NCBI RefSeq assembly: GCF_018294505.1
Contig: NC_057802.1
Location: 313,090,209 to 313,154,208, forward strand
Direction: 5' to 3'
Source: Triticum aestivum
Lineage: Eukaryota > Streptophyta > Magnoliopsida > Poales > Poaceae
Length of the DNA: 64,000 bases
The notes under the pieces are model-generated. The model ran no database searches, was not told the origin of the DNA, and was given only the letters and a program-made list of their open reading frames with translations. Within the stretch, counting starts at the first letter, position 1, and every line of letters starts with the position of its first letter. The position numbers were made by a program, and so were the translations under genes. Below, one piece after another: positions 1 to 10,552 of this stretch.

Positions 1-2310
1 ATAAAACTATATGCTTTGATCAACTCATCAAAGCGTATATTCCAACTCCGAGATGCTTGCACCAGTCCATAGATGGATCGCTGGAGCTTGCACATTTTGT
101 TAACACCTTTAGGATCGACAAAACCTTCTGGTTGCATCATATACAACTCTTTTTTAAGAAATCCATTAAGGAACGTAGTTTTGACATCCATTTGCCAGAT
201 TTCATAAAATGTGGCAATTTGCTAACATGATTCAGACAGACTTAAGCATCGCTACGAGTGAGAAAATCTCATCGTAGTCAACGCCTTGAACTTTGTCAAA
301 AAAACTTTTTTTCAACAAGTCTAGCTTTGTAGATAGTAACACTACTATCAGCGTCCGTCTTCCTCTTGAAGATCCATTTATTTTCTATGGCTTGCCGATC
401 ATCGGGCAAGTCAACCAAAGTCCACACTTTGTTCTCATACATGGATCTCATCTCAGATTTCATGGCCTCAAGCCATTTCGCAGAATATGGGCTCATCATC
501 GCTTCCTCATAGTTCGTAGGTTCGTCATGGTCAAGTAACATGACCTCCAGAATAGGATTACCGTACCACTCTGGTGCGGATCTCACTCTGGTTTACCTAC
601 GAGGTTCGGTAGTAACTTGATCTGAAGTTACATGATCATCATCATTAGCTTCCTCACTAATTGGTGTAGGAGTCACAGGAATAGATTTCTGTGATGAACT
701 ACTTTCCAATAAGGGAGCAGGTACAGTTACCTCATCAAGTTCTACTTTCCTCCCACTCACTTCTTTCAAGAGAAACTCCTTCTCTAGAAAGGATCCATTC
801 TTAGCAACGAATGTCTTGCCTTCGGATCTGTGATAGAAGGTGTACCCAACATTTTCTTTTGGGTATCCTATGAAAACGCAGTTCTCCGATTTGGGTTTGA
901 GCTTATCAGGTTGAAACTTTTTCGCATAAGCATCGTATCCCCAAACTTTAAGAAACGACAGCTTAGGTTTCTTGCTAAACCATAGCTCATACGGTGTCGT
1001 CTCGACGGATTAGACGGTGCCCTATTTAATGTGAATGCAGCTGTCTTTAATGCATAACCCTAGAACGATAGTGGTAAATCGGTAAGAGACATCATAGATT
1101 GCACTATATCCAATAAAGTACGATTATGACGTTCGGACACACCATTATGCTGTGGTGTTCCAGGTGGCATGAATTTGTGAAACTATTCCACATTGTTTTA
1201 ATTCAAGGCCAAACTAGTAACTCAAATATCCGTCTCTGCGATCAAATCGCAGAAAAACTTTTATTTTCTTGTTACAATGATTCTCCACTTCACTCTGAAA
1301 TTCTTTGAACTTTTCAACTGTTTCAGTTTCATTAAGTAGATATACCCATATCTGCTCAAATCATCTGTGAAGGTTAGGAAATAACGATACCTGCCGCGAG
1401 CCTCAACACTCATCGGACCGCATATATCGGTATGTATTATTTCCAATAAGTCAGTAGCTCGCTGCATTGTTCCGGAGAACGGAGTCTTAGTCATCTTGCC
1501 CATGAGGCATGGTTCGCAAGCATCAACTAATTAATAATCAAGTGATTCCAAAAGCCCATCAGCATGGATTTTCTTCATGCGCTTTACACCAATATGACCT
1601 AAACGACAGTGCCACAAATAAGTTGCACTATCATTATTAACTTTGCATCTTTTGGCTTCAATGTTATGAATATGTTTATCACTACAATCGAGATCCAACA
1701 AACCATTTTCATTGGGTGTATGACCATAGAAGGTTTTATTCATGTAAACAGAATAACAATTATTCTCTAACTTAAATGAATAACTGTATTGCAATAAACA
1801 TGATCAAATCCTATCCATGCTCAACGCAAACACCATATAACACTTATTTAGGTTCAACACTAATCCCGAAAGTATAGGGAGTGTGCGATGATGATCATAT
1901 CAATCTTGGAACTACTTCCAACACACATCGTCACTTCGCCCTTAACTAGTTTCTGTTCATTCTGCAACTCCCGTTTCGAGTCACTAATCTTAGCAACTGA
2001 ACTAGTATCAAATACTAAGGGGTTGCTATAAACCCTAGTAAAGTACATATCAATAACATGTATATCAAATATACCTTTGTTCACTATGCCATCCTTCTTA
2101 TCCGCCAAGTATCTAGGGAAGTTCCACTTCTAGTGACCAGTCCCTTTGCAGTAGAACCACTTAGTCTCAGGCTTAGGTCCAGACTTGGGCTTCTTCACTT
2201 GAGCAGCAACTCGCTTGCCGTTCTTCTTGAAGTTCCCCTTCTTCCCTTTGCCCTTTTCTTGAAACTAGTGGTCTTGTCAACCATCAACACTTGATGTTTT
2301 TCTTGATTTC
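1..2310 (-). pseudogene. Copia pol remnant (protease, integrase, reverse transcriptase start)
   Basis: Readable pieces on the minus strand, in element order: a decayed zinc knuckle and protease near 1860-2170 (active-site region reads FDTSS), pre-integrase and integrase at 1261-1794 (LWHCRLGHIG, then IHTDICGPM and TDDLSRYG), and the RT N-terminus at 296-586 (WKW-type ENKWIFKRKTDAD and YKARLV). The RT palm would lie in 1-295 and continue off the window. The pieces sit in different frames with stops between them, so this is a dead gene. In this copy the first integrase catalytic Asp (in HTDICGP) is present, unlike the 23-kb copy. Confidence 0.8.
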
Positions 2311-2913
2311 TACCTTCGTCGATTTCAGCATCACGAAGAGCTTGGGAATCCTTTCCGTTATCCCTTGCATATTATAGTCCATCACAAAGTTCTAGTAACT
2401 TGGTGATAGTGACTAGAGAACTCTGCCAATCACTATCTTATCTGGAAGATTAACTCCCACTTGATTCAAGCGATTGTAGTATTCAGACATTCTGAGCACA
2501 TGCTCACTAGCTGAGCAATTCTCCTCCATCTTGTAGGCAAAGTACTGTCAGAGGTCTCATACCTCTCGACACGGGCATGAGTATGAAATACTAATTTCAA
2601 CTCTTGGAACATCTCATATGCTCCGTGGCATTTCAAAAAAACGTCTTTGAAGCCCCGATTCTAAGCCTTAAAGCATGGTGCACTAAACTATCAAGTAGTC
2701 ATCATATCGAGCTTGCCAAATGTTCATAACGTCTGCAGTTTCTCTTGCAATTGGTCTGTCACCTAGTGGTGCATCAAGGACATAATTCTTCTGTGCAGCA
2801 ATGAGGATAATCCTCAGATCACGGATCCAATCCGTATCTTTGCTACTAACATCTTTCAACTTAGTTTTCTCTAGGAACATATCAAAAAAAACATGGGAGC
2901 TAAACGCGAGCAA
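2311..2913 (-). pseudogene. Copia gag remnant
   Basis: The minus-strand frame at 2683-2913 reads a Copia gag N-terminus (FLEKTKLKD, TDWIRDLRIILIAA) equivalent to the gag at 26356-26928 in the other Angela-type element. The remainder toward 2311 is recognisable only in pieces, broken by stops and frame changes. Gag would form the virus-like particle of the retrotransposon; this copy cannot. Confidence 0.7.
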
Positions 2914-4127
2914 TTGATCTACAACATAGATATGCTAATACTACCAGGACTAAGTTCATGATAAATTAAAGTTCAATTAATCATATTACTTAAGAACTCC
3001 CACTTAGATAGACATCCCTCTAATCCTCTAAGTGATCACGTGATCCAAATCAACTAAACCATGTCCGATCATCACGTGAGATGGAGTAGTTTCAATGGTG
3101 AACATCACTATGTTGATCATATCTACTATATGATTCACGCTCGACCTTTCGGTCTCAGTGTTCCGAGGCCATATCTGTTATATGCTAGGCTCGTCAAGTT
3201 TAACCTGAGTATTCCGCGTGTGCAACTATTTTGCACCCGTTGTATTTGAACGTAGAGCCTATCACACCCGATCATCACGTGGTGTCTCAGCACGAAGAAC
3301 TTTCGCAATGATGCATACTCAGGGAGAACACTTATACCTTGAAATTTAGTGAGAGATCATCTTATAATGCTACTGTCGATCTAAGCAAAATAAGATGCAT
3401 AAAAGATAAACATCACATGCAATCAATATAAGTGATATGATATGGCCATCATCATCTTGTGCTTGTGATCTCCATCTCTGAAGCACCGTCATGATCACCA
3501 TCGTCACCGGCGCGACACCTTGATCTCCATCGTAGCATCGTTGTCGTCTCGCCAACTATTGCTTCTACGACTATCGCTACCGCTTAGTGATAAAGTAAAG
3601 CATTACAGGGCGATTGCATTGCATACAATAAAGCGACAACCATATGGCTCCTGCCAATTGCCGATAACTCGGTTACAAAACATGATCATCTCATACAATA
3701 AAATATAGCATCATGTCTTGACCATATCACATCACAACATGCCCTGCAAAAACAAGTTAGACGTCCTCTACTTTGTTGTTGCAAGTTTTACGTGGCTGCT
3801 ACAGGCTTAGCAAGAACCATTCTTACCTACGCATCAAAACCACAACGATAGTTCGTCAAGTTAGTGCTGTTTTAACCTTCTCAAGGACCGGGCGTAGCCA
3901 CACTCGGTTCAACTAAAGTTGGAGAAACTGACACCCCCCAGCCACCTGTGTGCAAAGCACGTCGGTAGAACCAGTCTCGCGTAAGCGTACGCGTAATGTC
4001 GGTCCGGGCCGCTTCATCCAACAATACCGCCGAACCAAAGTATGACATGCTGGTAAGCAGTATGACTTGTATCGCCCACAACTCACTTGTGTTCTACTCG
4101 TGCATATAACATCTACGCATAAAACCT

Positions 4128-4140
4128 GGCTCGGATGCCA
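4128..4140 (-). other. Primer-binding site of the Copia element
   Basis: On the minus strand the bases directly downstream of the LTR read TGGCATCCGAGC, close to TGGTATCAGAGC, which is the initiator-tRNA-Met-complementary site usual in plant Copia elements. It fixes the LTR/internal boundary at 4141/4142 and the element's orientation. Confidence 0.7.
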
Positions 4141-4141
4141 C

Positions 4142-4771
4142 TGTTGGGGAACGTAGTAATTTCAAAAAAATTCCTACGCACACACAGGATCATGGTGATG
4201 CATAGCAACGAGAGGGGAGAGTGTTGTCTACGTACCCTCTAGACCGAAAGCGGAAGCGTTATATCAACGCGGTTGATGTAGTCGTACGTCTTCACGATCC
4301 GACCGATCCAAGTACCGAAAGCACGCCACCTCCGAGTTCTACACACGTTCGGCTCGGTGACGTCCTCGCCTTCTCGATCCAGCAAGAGGGGCGAAGTAGT
4401 AGATGAGTTCCGGCAGCACGACGGCGTGGTGACGGTGTTGGTGAAGAACAATCTTCGCAGGGCTTCGCCTAAGCACTACGAAAACTATGACGGAGGATAA
4501 ACTAGAGGAGACGGGGTTGCCGGCACACGGCTTGGTGTTTCTTGATGTGTCTTGGGTGCTAGCCCTACCCCTCTATTTATAGGTTGAGCCTTGGGGTCGA
4601 AACTTGGAGTAAAAGCCTCCACAAAGTCGGTTTCACCCGAAAGGCAAGAGTCCTTCTCGGACTCCAGGGCCAGACGCCAGGGTTCCCGGCGTCTGGACCC
4701 AGACGCCAGGGACCCTGGCGTCTGGCCCCTGGACTCCGCAAAACTTCCTTTTGCACTTTCCAAAAACCTCG
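4142..4771 (-). repeat. Truncated Angela/WIS-type 5' LTR
   Basis: The plus strand starts TGTTGGGGAACGTAGTA, the reverse complement of the 3' terminus shared with the LTRs ending at 25136 and 34864. About 630 bp remain of an LTR that is roughly 1.7 kb elsewhere in this window. It ends in the gypsy sequence near 4772; the exact junction is uncertain by about 15 bp. Confidence 0.8.
4667..4728. repeat. Compound inverted repeat (hairpin) inside the LTR
   Basis: 4667-4683 and 4712-4728 are perfect 17-bp reverse complements (GGGCCAGACGCCAGGGT and its complement). Between them, 4687-4696 and about 4700-4709 form a second inverted pair around the same GACGCC core. The four GACGCC/GGCGTC blocks alternate in orientation, so one strand can fold into more than one stem. 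Confidence 0.85.
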
Positions 4772-7700
4772 TGGGCTTCCTATTTGCTATCGAGGGTGGT
4801 GGAGATGTTGCTCGGAGCAGCATTCGGGTCTTCAGGATGGATGTGCACTGGCTTTGTCTCCCCTGCCGACTGGAAAGCAGATTCTGTAGTCGGCTTCTTG
4901 GACTTCAACAACTCGCTTGTGTCCACCGCTTTCTTGTATTCGTCCAGTTCGGCCATCGCCATCTGCTCATTAGCAATCTAGGAGCCCTTCTAGAGGTACT
5001 CTTCGGCCAACTTCCGATTGCCTGTGATGGTGATCACGCCTTTCGGCCCTGGCATCTTAAGCTTAAGATACACGTAACATGGACGGGCCATAAAACGTGC
5101 GTAGGCAGGCCTACCCAGGATGGCGTGATAACTGCTTTGGAAGTCCGCCACCTCGAAAGTCAGTCGTTCCTTTCGGAAGTTCTTCTCCTCGCTGAACACG
5201 ACATCGAGGGCAATCTGGCCAAGTGATTTGGCCTTCTTCCCAGGGATTACCCCGTGGAACTGCATGTTCCTCTTGCTGAGCCAGGTCATCGGGATTCCCA
5301 ACGATTCCAATGTGGCGGCATAAATGATATTAAGCCCGCTGCCGCTGTCCATTAGGACTTTGCGCAGTCGGACTCCTCTCACAACAGGATCTACCACCAA
5401 GGCATGCCGCCCCGGGGTCGGTATGTGGGCCGAGTGATCCGACTAATCAAAGGTTACTGGCGTCTTGGCCCAGTCGAGAAATTTGGTGACAGTCGGAACT
5501 GCCATGTTGACCTCTTGGTTGATGACTTTGAGATGACCCTTGCTCTCGATGTCGGCAAAGATCATCAAGATGTTCTCGACATTGGGGTACCCAGAAGTAC
5601 CCTTGGCTCCATCATCGTCATCTTCATCCTTGTCTCCAGAGGAATCTTGCCGCATCTCTTGCTTCAGGAGTCGACACTCCCGAGTGGTGTGTTTGGGAAA
5701 AATTAAATTACCCTCCTCATCTTTATTCGTATGGATCTGGCAAGGTTGGTCGAGGATGTTGCTCTTCATGGTGACTTGCTTTTTCCCTTTCCAATCTTTC
5801 TTCTACTTTTGGGAGCTCTTTTTGCCTTGGCCGGCCAGAGCCGCGGCCTCGGCGCTCCCTTCGGTATCTGCTTTCCGCTTGTGCTTCTTGCCCTTGTTCT
5901 CTGACTAATGCGCGTCGCCTGCTCGGCTCTTGCCGCTCCTCAGTCGGTCTTCCTCTTCACCATTGGCATACCGGTTGGCTATCTCCATAGCTCGACTGAG
6001 AGTCGGGGTCTCAGTTCGGCCAAACTTCATGTTCAGCTCCCGGTACCTAACTCCGGCCTTGAAAGCACAGATTACCTGGTGCTCGGTGACGTTCTCCACC
6101 ATATTGTGCAAGGTGGTCCACCGCTGAATAAACTCTCGGAGAGTCTCATTCAGCTTTTGCACACAGTGTTGCAGCTCGGTTAGGCCACCCGGTCTCTTGT
6201 ATGTGCCTTCAAAAGTCTTGATGAATACCCTCGCCAGGTCATCCCAACAGAATACTCTGCTTGGCGGGAGCTGAGTAAGCCAAGCCCGAGCAGAGCCTTC
6301 CAGCATCAGCCGCAAATGCTTCATGGCCACATTGTCATTGCCGTTGTCGATCTGGAAGGCCACTCGATAATCTTCTAGCCATATCCCAGGCTTGGACTCG
6401 CCAGTGAATTTGCCGATCCCCGTGGCCAACCTGAAGTTGTTGGGAATCTCAGCCGCTCATATGTAACGGCTGAAGCACTCGGGACCTGATGGTACGGTAC
6501 CACTCGGTACGGTGTGATCTTGGCCTTCTCGCAAGGCCCGGCCTCTGTCGACCAGGTTCTGAGCGAGAACTGATCTCGCGTTGAACAACGGGTCTCGAGT
6601 GTCTCTTGATGGACGAGAAGGACTCAGCCTGCGATCGCTGCTGTGTGTCCGTCTGTCGTCGTAGGGCTAGCGCCCGTACGCGACATCCCGTGGTGGAGGC
6701 ATCAGGGCACGATCGTAGTTGTCTTCATGCTGGGGCGACACAACTTGATCGCACCTCCGATCTTCATGATGATCTCTGGAGGAAGAAGTGGCTCGGCGCC
6801 TGGCCGAGCCAAGTGGGCTATGAGCCAACTGGACGGCCTCCGCATGCATGGATGCGCCATGGATCCGGTCTCCGGACTGGGGCACGGCCGCATTCTGCGA
6901 TAGCGCCGTCTTGAGGAGCACCTGGATCTGACAAATCCCTTCTCCAGCTAAAGAGCCAGAGGGCTGAATGGAATCGACGATCCGAGTGGCGGCTGCTAAA
7001 TTTTGAAGTGGAGTACTGAGGACTTGATACTTATGAGGTTGGTCACTCGAGTAGAGCCGGCGTTTGTGTCGACTCGAACTGGGTTGATGGTGCTCGCATT
7101 CATCCAGTTCCCTCTGAAGTCGTTCGAGGCGATCCTGCTCGACCAGAGTGGCCAAGCGAGCCGACTCCATGGCTATCACCTCGGGAGTCGTCCCGGTGAC
7201 CGGAGTGTTCAGGAGCTGGTCGTTCCTACGACGGAGCTCGTCCCGCTGCTCCCGGGTGAGAGCCTGAGGGACATACGTCTCGTGGCCCGGCAAGCCACCG
7301 TTGGTGTTGATGTGGGACATACCTGCACGGCCGTCTTTGGGCTCCGTGTAACCTGGGGGTACGCGGTGCTCAGAGTTATCCGCCATGAGAATCTCAGCGG
7401 TTGACTCGATGCTCTCGGATTCAGACTCCTCTGAGGAATCAGCAAGCGATCCGTTAGAGAGGTTGAGGGCGGGCTCGTCGAACTCGAGAGCCGCCACTTG
7501 TTCTACCGCTTCCTGGGTGGCAACAGCGTGCTTGATCCAGTGTTGCAGCCACGAGCTCCCGGAGCGTTTGTGACGACGCGCAATGGTGGGGTACACTACC
7601 ACTCGGTACGGGGCCGAGGGCTGTCGGAGAAGGACCCCGTAGGAGGAAGCACGGAAGTGTGTCGCGCCACGGACGGGCAATGCCTCCATGTCCAGCGGGG

Positions 7701-7791
7701 CCTCGCGTAGCCACGCCAAGTCATCGGCGATGAAGGAGATCCTCTCGAAACGGATTTCGCCGCCGACTGACATGATGATGAAGAAATCCAC
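4772..7791 (-). pseudogene. Gypsy gag-protease reading frame interrupted only by stop codons
   Basis: All recognisable pieces lie in one minus-strand frame: 7791-6667 (gag N-terminus, 374 codons), 6429-5905 (gag domain, GIWLEDYRVAFQ, RAWLTQLPP, FVIKTFEGTYKRPG-like), 5769-5443 (a Cys/His-poor nucleocapsid-like part, KHTTRECRLLKQEM), 5400-4990 (retropepsin-like, LMDSGSGLNIIY, then ILGRPAYARF), and 4962-4780. They are separated by in-frame stops (for example at 6667-6669, 5905-5907, 5443 and 4990) with no frameshift needed. The protease motif DSGSG is intact. Decay by substitution alone distinguishes this copy from its neighbours. Confidence 0.75.
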
Positions 7792-7840
7792 CTACACCGT
7801 GAAACTTTGCTATATGCCTAGCCCCATGATGGGCGCCAAC

Positions 7841-8434
7841 TGTCGGGGTTACGATCCTAACAATGAGTACTAGGGGTACGAATAAGGGGCAGAGACTAGA
7901 TACGACACACGTGTAACACTCGGTGTTTAACGAGTTCAGGCCCCTCACTCAGTGGAGGTAAAATCCCAACATCTCGTGCCCCGAGGCTTGCTTTGATTTG
8001 ATGGGTATAGTTACAGAGATTGAACGTGTCCGGCTATGGAGAGGGGTGCGGCTTATATAGAGTGCGCAGCAGCCCCATGTCTCCCACGCCGTCGAGGCTA
8101 TTAATGTCATTGAATGAGACAATTACTAGTGTAATGAGCCTCTACTACAGCAGTTACAGGTAACGGTAGCTATAACTCTATTTAGTGGATGACTTAGGAT
8201 TCCTCGACCATTGGAGCTCCCACGACATCCTCTTGTCCTGTGCGTCTGAGTGGTGGTCCGTCCGCCGAGTGATGCATGATCATCCGAGTGCCGCAGAACC
8301 GTCCGAGTGAACCTCCTGAGGTATTCATCCAAATGCAGGCATGGTCCAGGGACCTACCTATGATGGTGGTGGGCCCTATGTGGGTCCCAAATGATGGGTC
8401 CTTGACCCTACCTATAATAGGTGACCGCATCACA
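7841..8434 (-). repeat. Gypsy 5' LTR
   Basis: The LTR begins at TGTCGGGGTTACGATCC, directly after GGGCGCCAAC (the primer site on the other strand). It contains a TATA-like cttatatagag near 8050. The outer end is placed at a CA near 8432-8434 (gcatcaca), but this is a guess without the partner LTR. Confidence 0.55.
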
Positions 8435-8862
8435 AGCCACATAGACATCGACCTAATAAAACTAAAAAGACAGCAGACCGGTAGCCTTTGCACAAAGGAA
8501 CACCAGCCAAGAATATTTTTTACAATCAAGACCGAAGAATCCCCTCAGTTTGACAACAACGCCCGTGAGCTATCTCCGGCATCACCACAACATCACCAAT
8601 GAAAAAAATGATGGATCACCTCTCACCAGAGCTCGACGCGCCCAATCACTGATATACAGCTTCGCGGACCTACACGGTGGCTCACCGAAGGCGAGTCATT
8701 GTCGTTGAACGCCTCAAACTAGGGCAAGACCCCGGACACGCCATCAAACTCTAGATCTGGAACCCCCACACAACTAAGACGACGGAGGAGGAAATCATAA
8801 CTGCCAACCATGAATCCATCACACGATTCACCATCTTCCATATACCGATGATGTAGACCACA
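8435..8862. other. Unassigned intergenic stretch, left flank of the Sirevirus
   Basis: I recognise no coding domain or terminal repeat here. Its last bases (GATGTAGACC then ACA) pair with the sequence after 18111 to form the palindromic insertion target of the 8863-18111 element, so 8435-8862 and 18112 onward were once contiguous. Confidence 0.6.
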
Positions 8863-10538
8863 TGAAAGGATCGAGAAGAGGTGTCTAGAGGGGGGTGAAT
8901 AGACTCTTAACAATAAAAGTTGCAGTTTTTAAATTCCTTAAGTTGGAGTGGAATTTTAGCACAGGTTCACACATTTACAATACATGTCAAGCAAGCATGA
9001 TAAGAGTATATGAGCAGCGGAAAGTAAAGCATGCAAGTTGCAAGAATGTAAAGGGATGGGATTGGAGTGTGCAAACGCAATTTGGAGACACGAAGATTTT
9101 TTATCCGTGGTTCCGATAGGTGGTGCTATCGCATCCACGTTAATGGAGACTTCAACCCACGAAGGGTAACAGTTGCGCGAGTCCACGGAGGGCTCCACCC
9201 ACGAAGGGTCTGTGAAGAATCAACCTTGTCTATCCCACCATGGTCGTCGCCCATGAAGGGCTTGCCTCACTCGGGTAGATCTTCACGAAGTAGGCGATCT
9301 CCTTGCCCTTACAAACTCCTTGGTTCAACTCCACAATCTTGACGGAGGCTCCCAAGTGACACCTAACCAATCTAGGAGACACCACTCTCCAAGAGGTAAT
9401 AGATGGTGTGTTGATGATGAACTCCTTGCTGTTGTGCTTCAAATGATAGTCTCCCCAACACTCAACTCTCTCTCATAGGATAGGATTTGGTGGAAAGATG
9501 ATTTGAGTGGAAAGCAACTTGGTGAAGGCTAGAGATCAAGATTTATGTGGTTGGAATGGAATATCTTGACCTCAACACAAGTGTAGGTGGTTCTCTCTCA
9601 GAAAATGTATGTTGGAAGTGCAGGCATGTTCTGATGGCTCTCTCCACGAATGAAGAGTGGGTGGAGGGGTATATATAGCCTCCACACAAAATCTAACCGT
9701 TACACACAATTTACCAAACTAGGTGGGACCGATTCATAGAACTCGGTCGGACCGATTTGGTTCATAATGTGACCGTTAGCGTTATCGGTGGGACCGACAT
9801 GTCAACTCGGTGTGACCGATGTCACTAGGGTTAGGGCATAACGTAATCTCGGTGAGACCGATTACTCAAACTCGATGGGACCGATTTTGGTAATAGACAA
9901 ACAGAGAGTTGGTCAGGCAAACTCGGTGGGACCGATTCGCTCATCTCAGTTGGACCAAAATGTTACGAAAGGGTGACAGAGAGTTTGCATTGCAATCTCT
10001 GTGGGACCGATTGGATATTTCGGTTAGACCAAAATTATTGCAATAGGCACCAGAGAGTTTGCAATCCCATCTCGGTGAGACCGAGATCCCTATCGGTGAG
10101 ACCGAAATGATTAGGGTTTGTGGCAGTGGCTATGTCAAGTGAACTCGATGCGCCGGATAGATCAAATCGGTGGGGCCGAGTTTGACTTTTTGTTTGGGAC
10201 ATATGTGGATGTGAGAAAGTGGTTGAGGGATTTGGAGCATATCATTAAGCATTTTGAGCAAGAACCTCATTAAGCAACACCTCACCCCCTCTTAATAGTA
10301 TTGGCTTTTCCTATGGACTCAATGTGATCTTGGATCACTAAAAATGAAATGTAGAGTCTTGTGCTTTGAGCTTGAGCCAATCCTTTTGTTCTTAGCATTT
10401 AGAAGGGGTTCCACATCTTCTTGTCCATGCCACTCCATTGTTGAACTTATCTGAAATATACTAGGTGAAAACATTAGTCCAACAAGAGATATGTTGACAT
10501 TAATTACCAAAATCACCCAGGGAGCACTTGTGCTTTCA
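8863..10538 (-). repeat. Sirevirus 3' LTR
   Basis: 1676 bp, TG...CA termini. Matches 16433-18111 nearly base for base; visible differences include single substitutions and a small indel near 9110-9160. The segment 9720-10200 carries many TCGGT-spacer-ACCGA palindromes. A TATA-like TATATATAG occurs near 9670 on the plus strand. Confidence 0.92.
9725..10195. repeat. Cluster of TCGGTnnnACCGA short palindromes
   Basis: Repeated 13-bp units such as TCGGTGGGACCGA and TCGGTGAGACCGA, some decayed, at spacings of a few tens of bp. The same cluster is in the partner LTR (about 17295-17765), in the related LTR at 35815-36175, and a shorter version is in the internal 3' region at 11490-11570. Dense palindromes in LTRs are a known Sirevirus property; a function in transcription is inference. 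Confidence 0.85.
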
Positions 10539-10552
10539 ATCTCCCCCTTTTT
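10539..10552 (-). other. Polypurine tract beside the Sirevirus 3' LTR
   Basis: On the minus strand the sequence immediately 5' of the LTR reads AAAAAGGGGGAGAT. This is the expected plus-strand DNA primer site of a minus-oriented LTR element. Confidence 0.75.

Larger units (their letters stand above)
1..4771 (-). mobile_element. Angela/WIS/BARE1-type Copia retrotransposon, 5' part, truncated at both ends
   Basis: On the minus strand the order is 5' LTR (4142-4771, incomplete), primer-binding site, untranslated leader (about 2914-4127), gag, protease, integrase and the start of reverse transcriptase, which runs off the window at base 1. Fragments match, piece by piece, the element at 23353-34864: the same gag block with LRIILIAA, the integrase block with CGPMSVEARG, and the RT lead-in with ENKWIFK. 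The LTR was cut by the gypsy sequence that starts near 4772, so no target duplication can be checked. Superfamily assignment is secure; the exact family name is inferred. Confidence 0.85.
4772..8434 (-). mobile_element. Truncated gypsy retrotransposon (5' LTR, gag, protease)
   Basis: On the minus strand the order is 5' LTR (7841 to about 8434), a TGGCGCCCA-type primer site, gag and aspartic protease, ending abruptly near 4772 just after the protease/pol linker. RT, RNase H, integrase and the 3' LTR are missing. The gag type (a long N-terminal gag segment followed by a retrotransposon gag domain) suggests the Tat/Retand side of gypsy, which is inference. The right LTR boundary is uncertain by a few bases because the other LTR is absent. 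Confidence 0.75.

Noticed and set aside
4591..5226. Plus-strand ORF of 211 codons
   Set aside because: Antisense to the gypsy protease region and LTR hairpin; composition and position explain it as a shadow.
9725..10195. Possible CRISPR-like array of regular short repeats
   Set aside because: Repeats are 13-bp palindromes with irregular spacing inside a plant LTR and are duplicated in the partner LTR.
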